From NCBI GenBank assembly GCA_047967505.1, contig CM106539.1: 64,000 nucleotides of DNA, one strand, 5' to 3'. Positions 9,341 to 19,728 of this stretch are shown here, piece by piece. A model generated the notes under the pieces. That model was not told the origin of the DNA. It searched no databases and saw nothing but the letters and a program-made list of their open reading frames with translations. Origin of the DNA: Dipteris shenzhenensis. Its lineage: Eukaryota > Polypodiophyta > Polypodiopsida > Gleicheniales. The position numbers and the translations under genes are program-made. Position 1 is the first letter of the stretch. Every line of letters begins with the position of its first letter.

Positions 9341-10439
9341 CTCACACCATGTTTCTAAATACAAGATGAGTGCCTCCCAAAGATCAATACTGCATCTTGT
9401 TTCATGCATATGAGGCTTGCATGAGTCGAGAGATAAAACAAAATTTTCTCATCCTTATCCATTTTATGACATAGATGTAGGAGAGTCTTTTTGCCCACTA
9501 GCTTGTTCAAATTGAGAGTGGGTGATGCATGTACATTTTGAGTTGCAATTGTCTACACTAAATCCAAGCTCTTCCTTCAAGATGATCATCTTGTTTTGGT
9601 ACTCCACCAACACATTCTACAACATTGTGGTGCTTTGTAGCAATATATCTTGTACTAGCTCCTCTATATTTTCAGTGTTTTGATTTGTTTTAGTAACTAG
9701 AGTTTCAGCTTAAAATTTTTTCCTTCTAAAATTACAACTCTATGTATTTCTCCCCTTACCAAATGTTGAGGTACAGGCAAGTTGAAGACTCTTGAACTAG
9801 TGAGCTACTGTGGTTTGTGTTGTCAATTGATCATCTAATCCTGGTAGCTACATTAGCATCTACGATTGAGCATTGATTTTTACATTGACAGTCATAAGCT
9901 GCTCCTTTGATGCTTTCCTAAACTTGGTGTTTACAGTCTTTGAGACTTTTTTGTGCCTTTTATTTCTTGTTCTTTTTGCATCAAAATTTCTCATAATTGC
10001 ACTGTTTCTTTTTAATGTTCATCACAACAGGCATGCAATTCGTAGAGTGAATGATTTTATCCCATTTTTCATGTTCAAGGCATTTGAAAGCTGCAATTAT
10101 TGTTGTTATATCATCATTAAGTAATATGTATTTCATCATTCCTACTTCCTTCTAGAGCATTTTGTATAAGATTTTGTTGCTACATCTGATCTTTCATTAT
10201 TTCTTTGAGTCTTTGTGGGTGATGGAATTTCTATTTCATGTTTTTGCTCTTTTGATGCCATATTTGCAAACTGTTTAGACGATTTTTGAAATTGTTGATT
10301 GCCATGCTATATGATAGGGCATTTTATGTATTGGTTATACAATTGGTTATGCAAACCACTTAACATGATTGACCCATGGGGCTTCACATTCAAACAACTA
10401 TGGTAGCCATTTAGACAGCATTGCCACATTTTTGTTGAT
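9341..10439. other. Spacer, no gene seen
   Basis: T-rich AT-rich DNA. An open frame at 9873-10124 is F/L/I-rich as expected for T-rich sequence and shows no motif. Confidence 0.4.
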
Positions 10440-11265
10440 CAGCATTTGAGATTCCAAGCCCACCCCCCACCGTAGGAGCGTTCAATGCCTCTCATGTGAT
10501 ATAATACCACCTTTTACTTTGTCCATCCTCCAACCACAAAAAGGCCCTTAAGAGTCTCTCTATCTCCACCTGATGAGATCTCCTATACCTCCAAATAGAA
10601 GCCACATAAGTTGTAGAGACATATAAAAATATGCTTCAACACTAAAACCCTAGCATCCCATCCAAGCGTGCCCCCCCTAGTGTTTGAACTTCATCCTAAC
10701 TTTCTTCTTAAACTAGTCTAAATGTCACCTCTATTCCCAACAAAGTGTCTAGTGCCTAGCAACTTCACCTCTCCCTATCCACATTCCAAGAAATCCATTT
10801 ATTCATTTTGGCTTTGGCCCTGCATCCATTATCAAAGCAAAATACTTGGGAGAGCTGTACACTGACCCAGATATAGCACAATACTTCTCCATCATCAACT
10901 TGACTAAGTCTCTTTGTCTTCCTCAGAGAAGGAGACCATGTCATCCACAAAAAATTGGGAACTAAACTGCTTTCTAGGTGGCAGATTCAACCCCTTAGTC
11001 CTACTATCCCTAGCACCCTTCTTAATGGTTGTTATCAAAGGCATAGTTCATTATGCAAATAGGATGGGGGCCTAAGGACACCCTTCTTAATGGTTGTTAT
11101 CAAAGGCAAACAAGATGGGGGCCAAAGGACACCCTTGGTGCAAGGACCAACAAAGGTCATATCTGCCCCCCGCCCCCGATTGAGGCACAGCACCGCTGAT
11201 GCATTCCCAAATAACGGTTGGACTGCAAAAACCTTCTCCAAACCCTAATGCCCCAAGGGAGCATG
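10440..11265 (-). mobile_element. LINE reverse transcriptase relic (minus strand)
   Basis: Read on the minus strand, from 11250 down, are pieces of a plant LINE reverse transcriptase: an H-Q-G-C-P-L-A-P-I-L-F-A block near 11130-11095, an F-V-D-D-M-V catalytic box near 10950-10930, A-K-A-K-M-N-K-W-I near 10810-10785, and L-G-W-D-A-R-V-L-V-L near 10660. Reading frames change several times and stops are frequent. The 5' endonuclease part and the 3' end are absent. A 65-bp duplication repeats the QGCPLAP-coding region. It abuts Copia D near 11270. Confidence 0.75.
11014..11136. repeat. 65-bp tandem duplication within the LINE relic
   Basis: CACCCTTCTTAATGGTTGTT begins at 11014 and again at 11079; a third partial start occurs at 11130 after a shortened second unit. 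The duplication breaks the reverse-transcriptase frame. Confidence 0.8.
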
Positions 11266-11269
11266 TAGT

Positions 11270-12140
11270 TATCAAATTGATCATGTTAATCAAGATCCTT
11301 AGTACATCAGCGGTGGTGCATCATCTCACATGACAAATCATTAGGAATGGTTTACAGAGATGAAACCATTAGAAGGACCCAAGAATGGTAGCCACATGGC
11401 AGATAACACACCAAATCTAGTTCAAAGGAAAGACATTGTCCCTATGAACAATTTTATGAGTACAAAAATATTGGTAAAAGTGTCCTATGTTCCAAAGCCC
11501 AGCAAGAACCTTTTGTCAGCTGGACAAATGATGAAACACAACTATAATGTTATCTTTGATGGAGAGAATACATAATCAGAGATAAGTCTAGAGGATATCA
11601 ACTAATGGAAAAAGCAATCAAGAAAGGATGCTTGTTCAGGATGCCAGCTTCAATACCAAATTTGCATGCCATATCAGCTCAACAGCAATCGATGCCACTT
11701 TTTGTAATATGGCACAAGAGATATGGTCATGTGAAAAAGTTTGATGCAATTAAGAAATCAAAATATGGCACTTGGAATTCCAAAACTTCATTGATTTGAT
11801 TCATACAGATGTATGGAGTTATGCATAGACTATTAATGGTTGATTGTACTACTTTACTTTCATTGATGACTAAAGCAAATATTTTTGGGTCTATTTTTTG
11901 AAAGAGAAATCTGAAGTCTTTTCCAGATTTCAAGAATTCAAAGCCCTAGTAGAGAACCAACTAGGAAGAAAGATCAAGATTGTCAGATCAGACAGAGGAG
12001 TTGAATATATGTCTTAAGCATTCATGAATTTTTGCAAAAGTAATGACATTCAAAGGCAATTCACATGTGAAGATACTCCTTAGCATAATGTAATTAGTTG
12101 AAAGGAAGAATGGGGGGCTTTAGCAAACAATGGTAGAGCA
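11270..12140 (+). mobile_element. Copia D fragment (protease to integrase)
   Basis: Same family as Copia C at 14.65-15.63 kb, to which it aligns nearly collinearly. It starts just upstream of the protease active site (D-P-x-Y-I-S-G-G-A-S, catalytic D-S changed) and continues through the pre-integrase region and the integrase core (T-D-V-W near 11805, then S-D-R-G-V-E-Y near 11990). Against C it lacks about 90 bp at 11790, covering the zinc-binding C-x-x-C part; short matching bases flank the gap. Stops and frameshifts are numerous. It ends near 12140 at a GA microsatellite. Dead fragment without LTRs. Confidence 0.8.
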
Positions 12141-12145
12141 ATGCT

Positions 12146-12146
<1 letters not shown>

Positions 12147-12207
<61 letters not shown>

Positions 12208-12500
12208 GGGAGGGAGAGAGAGATGGTTGAGGGAGAGAGGGGAAGGAGAGGGAGGGTCATGTTCATGAAAGGAGAGGCAAGAGGGAGAGGGAGAAGGTGA
12301 AGAAGGAAAGAGGAAGGAGAGGGAAGGGGATGAGGGAGCGACTTAGGAGGAGGAGGAGGAGGAGGAAGAGGAGGTCAGAGGAGGAGGTCAAGAGCGACAA
12401 GGGAGGAAGATTTGAAAATGAGGAGTGAGAATAGAGGAGGAGGAAGATTTGAAAATTAGGAGTGAGAATGAGGAGGGAGTAGGGATTTTAGCGGAGGCAG
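12147..12500. repeat. (GA)n microsatellite and purine-rich tract
   Basis: GA dinucleotides at 12147-12198, then GGA/GAGGA-rich DNA to about 12500, with AGGAGGAAGATTTGAAAAT repeated near 12404 and 12438. Confidence 0.9.
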
Positions 12501-12566
12501 GATAAAATTAGGTTTAGGGTAGCTTTTTAGTTAGGACAAGCATAAGTACCCAGATCATTAAGCTAC

Positions 12567-12665
12567 ATGCGATTTAAGAACACTCCCAGTGTCTCTACCT
12601 TGTTTATCTTAGTAGAGCTTGCATGTGATTTAAGAACACTCCCAGTGTCTCTGCCTCGTTTATCT
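12567..12665. repeat. 56-bp tandem duplication
   Basis: GATTTAAGAACACTCCCAGT occurs at 12571 and 12627. It overlaps the C-terminal coding part of the minus-strand gag and shifts its frame. Confidence 0.85.
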
Positions 12666-13032
12666 GGAGGTCAAATAGATCTTGCTTTAGGTTGGACTTT
12701 GAGTGCTTCATACGAACTCTGGAGAGAGTCTCCAGTGTTTGCCAATTCTTAGCAGCAGCTGCTTCTATTGCTTTCACATCAAGGTGATGGAAATATTTAG
12801 GACCTAAGGCTAGACCAAAGTAACCAAGTGCTTTCTCATCCTTTGCCTCCGATGCAAGAATCTTATCGGCATCATGAGAGCGTTCTTTAGGTTTCTTTTT
12901 TGATCTAGAGACCACTCCCCAGAGTCCTTTTTGCATGAATAGCAAACGAGTTGCTAACTACCATGATGCAAAGTTCCTGCCATTGAAAGTCGCCACTATA
13001 GCACCATGTTTGTTCTTCTTGGATGTGTCCAT
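12604..13032 (-). pseudogene. Copia F gag N-terminal fragment (minus strand)
   Basis: On the minus strand from ATG 13032-13030 the product begins M-D-T-S-K-K-N and runs through F-N-G-R-N-F-A-S-W, L-W-G-V-V, an A-L-G-Y-F-G-L-A-L block, and W-Q-T-L-E-T-L with L-K-Q-D-L-F-D-L. This is the normal order for the DUF4219/UBN2 gag of Copia elements. A TAG follows the W of the N-terminal block (near 12960), and the frame is lost in the 56-bp duplication at its end. Opposite in orientation to C and D. No protease or later domains are visible. Its upstream flank abuts the LTR of C. Confidence 0.7.
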
Positions 13033-13144
13033 TATCACAATCTTGCGGGATTGAGAAGAACTTGAAAGCAAGCCTTAGCTAGGATGTCGAGAGAGGATCT
13101 CTTCTTGTGGCCTCAATTGCTCCTGTGCCTTCTCACAATCGGGA

Positions 13145-13398
13145 TGTTGAGAAACCATGCTCAACATCATATGTTTAATATTGTGCATAGCACTAACACA
13201 AAGAGTGCTATAAAGGAAAGGGTTAGATTCCCTAACCCTAACCCTAACCCCAACCCCAACCCCAACCTTAAATGGGTTTGTATATATTCTATAGTTTCAA
13301 CTAAATCTAGTGTACAGTTAGTCATTTGTGTGTGCTCTCTAGCTGTGCCCTCTCTCCTCATCTCCACTCTTCTACTCTCCCCTCTTCATATTTTGTCA
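13145..13398 (+). repeat. 5' LTR of Copia C
   Basis: It starts TGTTGAGAAACC and ends TTTGTCA, immediately before a primer-binding site, giving 254 bp. GTATATATTCTATAG near 13279 may serve as a TATA region. The LTR includes a short telomere-like tract. No partner LTR is present to confirm its limits. Confidence 0.65.
13230..13267. repeat. Interstitial telomere-like tract
   Basis: Three CCCTAA units followed by three CCCCAA units, preceded by GGTTAG in inverted orientation (13221-13226). It is inside the LTR of Copia C. Plant telomeres are usually CCCTAAA, so this is probably coincidental simple sequence. Confidence 0.6.
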
Positions 13399-13410
13399 TG
13401 GTATTAGAGC
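13399..13410 (+). promoter_or_regulatory. Primer-binding site of Copia C
   Basis: TGGTATTAGAGC differs at one base from TGGTATCAGAGC, the complement of the 3' end of plant initiator tRNA-Met, and sits directly after the LTR. Confidence 0.75.
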
Positions 13411-14141
13411 TCCCTTGCCTTTCGTTGAGGCATTAAGGTCATCATGTGAGAGTGATATTGATTGAGAGCAATTGAGTGAGCATGATTGAGCATCCATTCT
13501 CTTCCATTGAGAGAAAATTCCATCCATTGAGAATTTTTGTCCATTCAATTCCTTTTCGTTCTTACTCATGTGAGAGATTTCCTCGTGAGAGAGATAGAGG
13601 TTCATTTTGAGAGATTCGTTGAGAAAGAGAGCCTCATTACTCATGAGAGTCCATTCTATGAGAGAGAGAGAGAGAGAAATAGGGAGTCTAGTACATCTTG
13701 TTGACTAAGAGAGCGTGCCCCTTGTTATCCTACTCTATCCTCCTCTATCAAGGCAAGCTTACAAGGACCTCAATAGCAATCAATGACCTTCAAGCAAGTC
13801 CAACTACAATGATCCGCTCGAAGGTGGCTCCATTGACTCCACAAGCTTTACAGCCCAACAACGCTTCATCTATCTTCAACAAGCCACCCATGACTTAAGA
13901 GCCTTGTGTAACTAAAGGCTTGACTAGCAAAGGCGGCTTCTACACAAATGTATCCGACCATCAACAAAAGACGAGCCCCTAATGAGCTCCAATGAATAGC
14001 TACAACACAAAGCTCTTTAGCGCCATCTCTGAAATGGGGCATGCCAACCACCAATGACCATCTACTTGCAACACATCATCCAACTGCATACAGCACCGCC
14101 AATGTCAAGTAGTTGTCCTGAACTCAGGACGCAAGCCATTC

Positions 14142-16620
14142 ATGCATGCAAAGGTCATTCCAATGATCAAGCATTCACAGCTTCAGATAGAAGTAGAGGT
14201 AAGGCCTGAGGTAGAGGTAGATCTTTTTAGTAGTGGTCATCAGCAGACAAAATCATCAACAAAGTCAGCATCAAAGTCAGAATCAGCATCAACATCATCC
14301 TCAATAAATCAGTATCAACAACAAAGAGGAAATCATTCCAATCAAGGAAGATTCCAAGGATGAGGAAATGCATCCACCAATGTGTCAAACATTCAGTGCA
14401 ACTAATGCAGTCATAAGTTTGGACACTATGAAAGAGATTTCCCCATAAGAAGTAGTATGACCAAGGTGGTCAATCCAATAGCAATTGAGGGAATTTACGA
14501 GGAAGAGGAAATCATCGCAGTGGAAATTCAAGTCATAGTCATTATGCAAATGAACTTGAGAATATGTTTCTTGCAAGTGAGGATATGCAGAAGACTAAAA
14601 TAGTATGTCTAGACATTGATTGCAATTCAAAAGTAGAATTTATTTATCAAGTCGACCAAGTAGATCAAGATCCTTGGTACATCGACAGCGGCGCATCATC
14701 TCATATGACAAAACATTAGGAATGGTTCACAGAGATGAAACCATTAGAAGGACAAAAGAATGTCATCTACACGGCATATAACACACTAAATCCAGTTCAA
14801 GGGAAAGGCATTGTCCCTATGAACAATTTCACTAGTACAAAAGGATTAGTGAAAGATGTACTCTATATTTCAAAGCTCAGCAAGAACCTCTTATCAATTG
14901 GTCAAATGACGGAACACAACTACCAAGTTATCTTCGATGGAGATGAATGCACGATCAGAGACAAATCCAAAGGATATCAGCTACCTAGTAGGAAAAGCAG
15001 TCAAGGAAGGATGCTTGTTCAGAATGCTAGCTACAGTACCAGATTTGCATGCCATGTTAGCTCAACCACAAAAGATGCCACTTTCTGCAAAATGGCACAA
15101 GAGATATGGACATGTCAATTTCAAAAGCTTGATAGAGCTCAGAAATCAAAATATGGCAATTGGAATTCCAAAGCTTCAGTTTCTTGGAAAAGTTTGTGAA
15201 GCATGCTACTTCGGTAAACAAAAGTGAACCAACTTTGGTAGAAGAACCTCTCAAGCAAGATGTATTCTTGATTTGATTCATACAGATGTGTGGAGTTATG
15301 CCCAGACCCGCATCATCAATGGTTCACTTTACTACTTGAATTTCATCAACGACTATAGCAGATGTCTTTGGGTCTACTTTCTGAAAGAGAAATATGAAGT
15401 CTTTTCCAGATTTCAAGAATTCAAAGCCATTGTAGAGAACCAAACAGGCAGAAAGATCAAAGTCATGAGATCAGATAGAGGAGGTGAATACATGTCTTTG
15501 GCATTGATGAACTTTTGCAGAATTCATGGCATTCGAAGACAATTCACATATATATATACTTCTCAATAGAATGCAAGAGCTGAAAGGAAGAATGGTACTT
15601 TAGCAAGACAATGCTAGAGCAATGCACAGTGAGAAGCATCTTCCAAATCAGTATTGGGCAGAAGCAATAGCCACTACAAACTACTTACTTAATCGACTTC
15701 CGACTAAATGGATTTAGGGTATGACACCTTATGAAGCATTCACTGGACACAAGCCAGACATTGGCATCTCTGCATATTTGGTTGCATAGTGTATGCCCAC
15801 ATACATGATGATCATCGCAAGAAATTGGATGCAAAGTCACATAAATGCATCATCGTTGGCTACAACGAAGAAAGCAAAGCATACAAGTTGTATGATCCCA
15901 TTAACTGAAAGGTCATTATCTCTAGAGATGTAATCTTTGATGAGGAATCAGAATGGAAAACCTCAAATACATAGGAGATAGACGCACTGATTACACAGTC
16001 ATCTACAGAAAAGGTTGATGAAGAAGAGCAAAAATTGCTAGAAGTACCTCAAGAAGAGCCACAGCAACTTATACGGTCTACTAGGGAAAGAAGACCACTA
16101 GCCAGATTGACATATGCTAAAAAAGGCAAAGCAATTCAAGTTGAAACCACCTACTACACTCTTATGACTACCATCATGGCTACAGAAGAGCCAGTGTAAT
16201 TTGAAGATGTAGTTGACAAGCCAGAATGGCAAACTGCTATGAATGAAGAAATGAAAGCTTTGTACAAGAGTAATACTTAAGAATTGTGTGACCTTCCACT
16301 AGGAAAGAAGGCCATAGCAAACAAATGGGTTTACAAAGTGAAGTACAATCCAGATGGAAGCATTGAAATATACAAAGCTAGACTAGTTGCAAAAGGATTT
16401 GCAGAGCAATGAGGTCAAGACTATGACAAAAATTATGCTCTTGTAGCAAAGATGGATTCCATGTGGTTCTTGATATCACTAGCAACAGCATATGGAATGT
16501 GTACTAGATCGATGTCAAGAATGCTTTTCTTAATGGTTACCTAGACGAGGAAATCTACATGCAACAACCAACAAGTTTTGTTGAACTAGGGAAAGAGAAT
16601 CAGGTTTGCCATCTCAAGAA
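14142..16620 (+). pseudogene. Copia C gag-pol remnant
   Basis: In order: a serine/glutamine-rich gag tail (14142-14363); a degraded C-x2-C-type zinc knuckle with F-G-H-Y-E near 14397-14440; protease D-P-W-Y-I-D-S-G-A-S-S-H with the active-site Asp at 14684; the pre-integrase W-H-K-R-Y-G-H and C-E-A-C near 15080-15210; the integrase core with I-H-T-D-V-W and S-D-R-G-G-E-Y near 15285 and 15475; and the RT start ([14 protein letters not shown]) near 16325-16400. The Glu of DDE sits in a region with stops. The frame is broken near 14719, 15228, 15569, 15909, 16200, 16279, 16410 and elsewhere. It is not translatable as a polyprotein. Confidence 0.85.
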
Positions 16621-16649
16621 AAGTAGTAAATGAGCAGACTACGGAAGAT

Positions 16650-18955
16650 TTGTGGAAGAAACTGTGTGCCACTTATGAAAAGGAAACTGCCTCTAATAAA
16701 GTTTACCTCATGAAGAGGTTGTTTGAGCTGCAGATGAAGGAAGGGGTCTCCATTGCTTCTCATTTGAATGAATTCAATATTATTTTCAGCCAGCTTCAGG
16801 CTCAGAAAATGAATTTTGATGCGGAGACTAAGGCAATATTTCTCTTATGTTCATTGCCATCCTCATGGGATACCTTCCGTACAGCTGTCAGTAACTCTGC
16901 ACCTGGTGGAGTACTGAAATTTGATGATGTTGTGGGTAGCTTATTGGCCAAGGAGATTAGACGGAAGTCTATGGATGGCAACAAGCAGGATGCAGCCTTA
17001 AATGTGCAAAGGGGCAGATCACAGTTCAGGGGGAAGTCCCAAGAAAGAGGGAAGTCTCGTAGCAAATCCAGGGCACAGAACATTGAGTGTTACCATTGTG
17101 GCAAGAAGGGCCATATGAAAAAGGATTGCTACAAGCTGAAAAGAGAGCAAAAGGATAAGAAAAAGAATGCAAATTGGGGTGCAAATCAAAAGGAAGAGAG
17201 TCCAAGGGAGGACAAAGGAAAAGTGAAGATTGAGGAGATCAATGCAGTCACACATGATAGTGACAATGACGTTCTCTTCATGTCTAGCTTATCTATAGAG
17301 TTGCTTACCACTTCAGATGATGCATATTCCCAGGATTGGATTTTGGATTCTGGTGCTTCATTCCATGTTACTCCCCATAGGGAATGGTTCTCCACTTATG
17401 ACAGTGGAAAGACAGGTTGTGTGCATCTTGGAAATGACTATGCATGTGACATAGTGGGAGCAGGTGACATAAAGTTTTCTTTTGCAAATGGGTCTGCATT
17501 TGTTTTGAAACATGTGAGACATGTGCCTAAGCTGACCAAGAGTCTTATTTCAGTGGGTCAGCTAGATGATGCTGGTTTTCACACCACTTTTGGCTTTCAG
17601 AGTTGGAAAATTCAAAAGGGCTCTATGCTTTTGGCTAGGGGTGCCAAGTGTGGGACTTTGTATCCCTTACATGTATCAGGGGTATTTGATCATGTTGTTG
17701 CAATAACCGAGCAGCCAAGCACTTCTTTGTGGCATTGCAAGTTGGGGCACATGAGCCAGAATGGAATGAAACTCTTATGTCGTTTGGGTTATGTACTGCA
17801 TTTGAGTTTCTCTGATTTTGAATTTTGTGAGCATTGTCTCTATGGGAAGCAGACTAAATCAGCCCATAAAAGAAGGGGAAAGAAAGAGTTTGAAAAGCTT
17901 GATTTGGTGCATTCAGACGTATGTGGTCCCATGCCTACACGATCATTAGGCGGGGCTGAATACTATGTGACATTCATTGATGATGCAACTAGGAAAGTGT
18001 GGGCTTATGCTATAGCTCGGAAGAGTGATGTGTTCCAGGTATTTCAGAAATGGCTGGCCTTGGTTGAGAATCAGTCAGGTAGAACGCTTAAATGCCTACG
18101 GACTGACAATGGTGGAGAGTATCTCTCTCATGACTTTCAGCATTTCTGTGATACACGTGGGATTAAGAGGGAGCTCACATCCCCTCGTACTCCAGAGCAA
18201 AATCCAGTTGCAGAAAAGATGAACCATACCATTCAAGAAAGGTTGCAATGCATGCTTTCCAATGCAAGTCTTTCTGGTGGTTTTTGGGCTGAGGCAATGA
18301 AGACTGCAGTGCATGTGATCAATAGATCACCTAGTAAGAGTTTGAATGGTGGTATTCCTAAAGAGGCATGGAGTGGCAAGAAGCCCTCTTACTCTCATTT
18401 GCGTATATTTGGGTGTGAGGCATATGCACATGTGCCAAAAGAGCTTCGAAAGAAGCTAGATCCTAAGTCTAGGAAATGCATCTTTCTAGGTTATGGTGAA
18501 AGTGGAGAGATGGGCTATCGTCTCTGGGATCCAGAAGCAAAGAAGATCATACGCAGCCATGATGTGGTCTTCAATGAGAAAAAGATGCATAAGGCACCCA
18601 TGAGGGATGTGGAAATGAGGAGAATCACTTTCCAGGATGTGAATCCACCTGCATATGTTGATAGACAGCAAGCTGTCCATGCACCAAATGTGCAAGAAAT
18701 GGTACCACCAAGTACTCCCACAGGTATACAATCAAGGGTAGATGATGGATCATCTCTTGGTGGAAATGATGAGCCAAATGTGGCTGATATGAAAGTGGGA
18801 CAGCAAGCTGAAATGCCCTTGAGAAGATCATCTAGAGTGTCTAGACCACCTGATAGGTTTGTTCCAGGGGTAGACTATGTGATGCTTACTGATTGCGGGG
18901 AGCCTTCTTGCTACAAAGAGGCTATGATGCATGAGGATCAACGCAAGTGGGAGTA
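16650..18955 (+). pseudogene. Copia B gag-protease-integrase, 5'-truncated and split
   Basis: The frame is continuous over about 770 codons. Domains: UBN2-type gag from W-K-K-L-C-A-T-Y to about 16960; an R/S/K/G-rich linker; a perfect CCHC zinc knuckle C-Y-H-C-x4-H-x4-C at 17088-17129; retropepsin W-I-L-D-S-G-A-S with Asp at 17346; the pre-integrase H-H-C-C motif (W-H-C-K-L-G-H, C-E-H-C) near 17730-17840; and the integrase core with Asp 17916, Asp 18105 and Glu 18213, the D-D-35-E spacing. The first 80 or so gag codons are absent and there is no in-frame start of the expected type. The reading runs on into the LTR of A and stops at 19047-19049. A patch of this integrase was copied to 3184-3462. 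Confidence 0.95.
18951..18955. repeat. Target-site duplication, left copy
   Basis: GAGTA immediately before the TGTTAG start of the 5' LTR; matched by GAGTA at 24465-24469. Confidence 0.97.
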
Positions 18956-19159
18956 TGTTAGAGTTAGCTCAAATGTCCACCTCTCATGTAACCCACCAAT
19001 ATTCTGTGTACCCAATGTTGTAAGGCCCCCATATGAGGAGAAGCCATGATGGGTATCAGATATTGGGAGGGATCCCCAGTTTAGACACTGGAAGGGGTCT
19101 TAGAGTAGACCAGATGGTTATGAGACGGCTTAGGAGCCAAGAGTAGATACCCGTCTGCA

Positions 19160-19285
19160 CAAAGGGGGGGTTCGGGGGGGCGATAGCCCCCCCGATAGCA
19201 GGGGGTCCGGGGGGCGCAGGCCCCCGGTGGGGGTCTGGGGACAAAGCCCCCAGCGGCAGGGTCCGGGGGCTGCCGGTAGCCCCAG
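19160..19285. repeat. G-run/C-run hairpin array in the LTR of A
   Basis: Alternating blocks of 5-8 G and 5-7 C separated by short spacers, such as GGGGGGGCGATAGCCCCCCC and GGGGGTCTGGGGACAAAGCCCCC, can form several stem-loops and potential G-quadruplexes. The same array is in the 3' LTR (about 23976-24101). Confidence 0.85.
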
Positions 19286-19417
19286 GCCCGACGGTATGAC
19301 CTATGTGCGATCCTTCATCTGCCCGACGGCATGTTTTCTGAAGGGTCGGTGGTCTTCCAGGCCGACTGTCTATTAGGCCGACTGCCTATTACAGGGCCGA
19401 CCGTCAACCACTTACAC

Positions 19418-19424
19418 TATATAA
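19418..19424 (+). promoter_or_regulatory. TATA box in the 5' LTR of Copia A
   Basis: TATATAA within CACTATATAAGTGG; identical in the 3' LTR at 24234-24240. Likely core promoter for the genomic RNA. Confidence 0.75.
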
Positions 19425-19648
19425 GTGGCCACCCCCTATCATCAGATCACCGGTTCTTCACGCTCATAGTCCTCCATCCAGCATCTGTCTAGATCACCAT
19501 CGAAGCTCTGTCTGTAGAGCGCACGGGTGGACAGCCAACCATCAGTTGTATCAGCAGTTTGGTATATCAGAATTTTTGTATTCTCTCCAGCTTTCCATCG
19601 TGTACTTGCGTTTTGTTGTTATCTTCCGCTGCGTACTATTTTCTTACA

Positions 19649-19660
19649 TGGTATCAGAGC
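19649..19660 (+). promoter_or_regulatory. Primer-binding site of Copia A
   Basis: TGGTATCAGAGC begins directly after the LTR and is the exact complement of the 3' end of plant initiator tRNA-Met, the usual Copia primer. Confidence 0.95.
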
Positions 19661-19728
19661 TCAGGCTATCTAAGTAACGACTTTATTGCAAGTTCAACGA
19701 GCTTTGTTAGCAAAGGCTACTAGGAGTG

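Larger units (their letters stand above)
13145..16625 (+). mobile_element. Copia C, decayed, 3'-truncated
   Basis: A Copia element with a recognisable 5' LTR and primer site, a leader of several hundred bases, the C-terminal part of gag, protease, integrase and the N-terminal part of reverse transcriptase. About 0.7 kb of gag appears deleted between the leader and 14.14 kb. The RT stops short of the Y-V-D-D box, at the junction with Copia B near 16625. There is no 3' LTR. More than ten stops and several frameshifts mark it as old. Confidence 0.85.
16626..18955 (+). mobile_element. Copia B, 5' part (gag to integrase), host of nested element A
   Basis: Copia B begins inside gag at the junction with C, so its 5' LTR and about the first 80 gag codons are missing. 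The remaining frame is unbroken to the insertion site of A. The 3' part resumes at 24465. GAGTA lies at 18951-18955 and is repeated at 24465-24469, the target duplication of A. It is much less decayed than C or D. Confidence 0.95.
18956..19648 (+). repeat. 5' LTR of Copia A
   Basis: It starts TGTTAGAGTTAGC and ends TTTCTTACA. It contains a GC-rich hairpin array at about 19160-19285, a TATA box TATATAA at 19418-19424, and a T/C-rich R-U5-like end. Transcription would likely begin about 25-35 bp after the TATA box, near 19450. Confidence 0.97.

Noticed and set aside
13230-13267. Telomere fragment
   Set aside because: Only three CCCTAA units, not the CCCTAAA usual in plants, and embedded in an LTR; simple-sequence origin is more likely.
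18956-19049. Extension of the Copia B reading into the 5' LTR of A as extra C-terminal residues
   Set aside because: The bases belong to the LTR of A; the extension is an accident of the insertion point.
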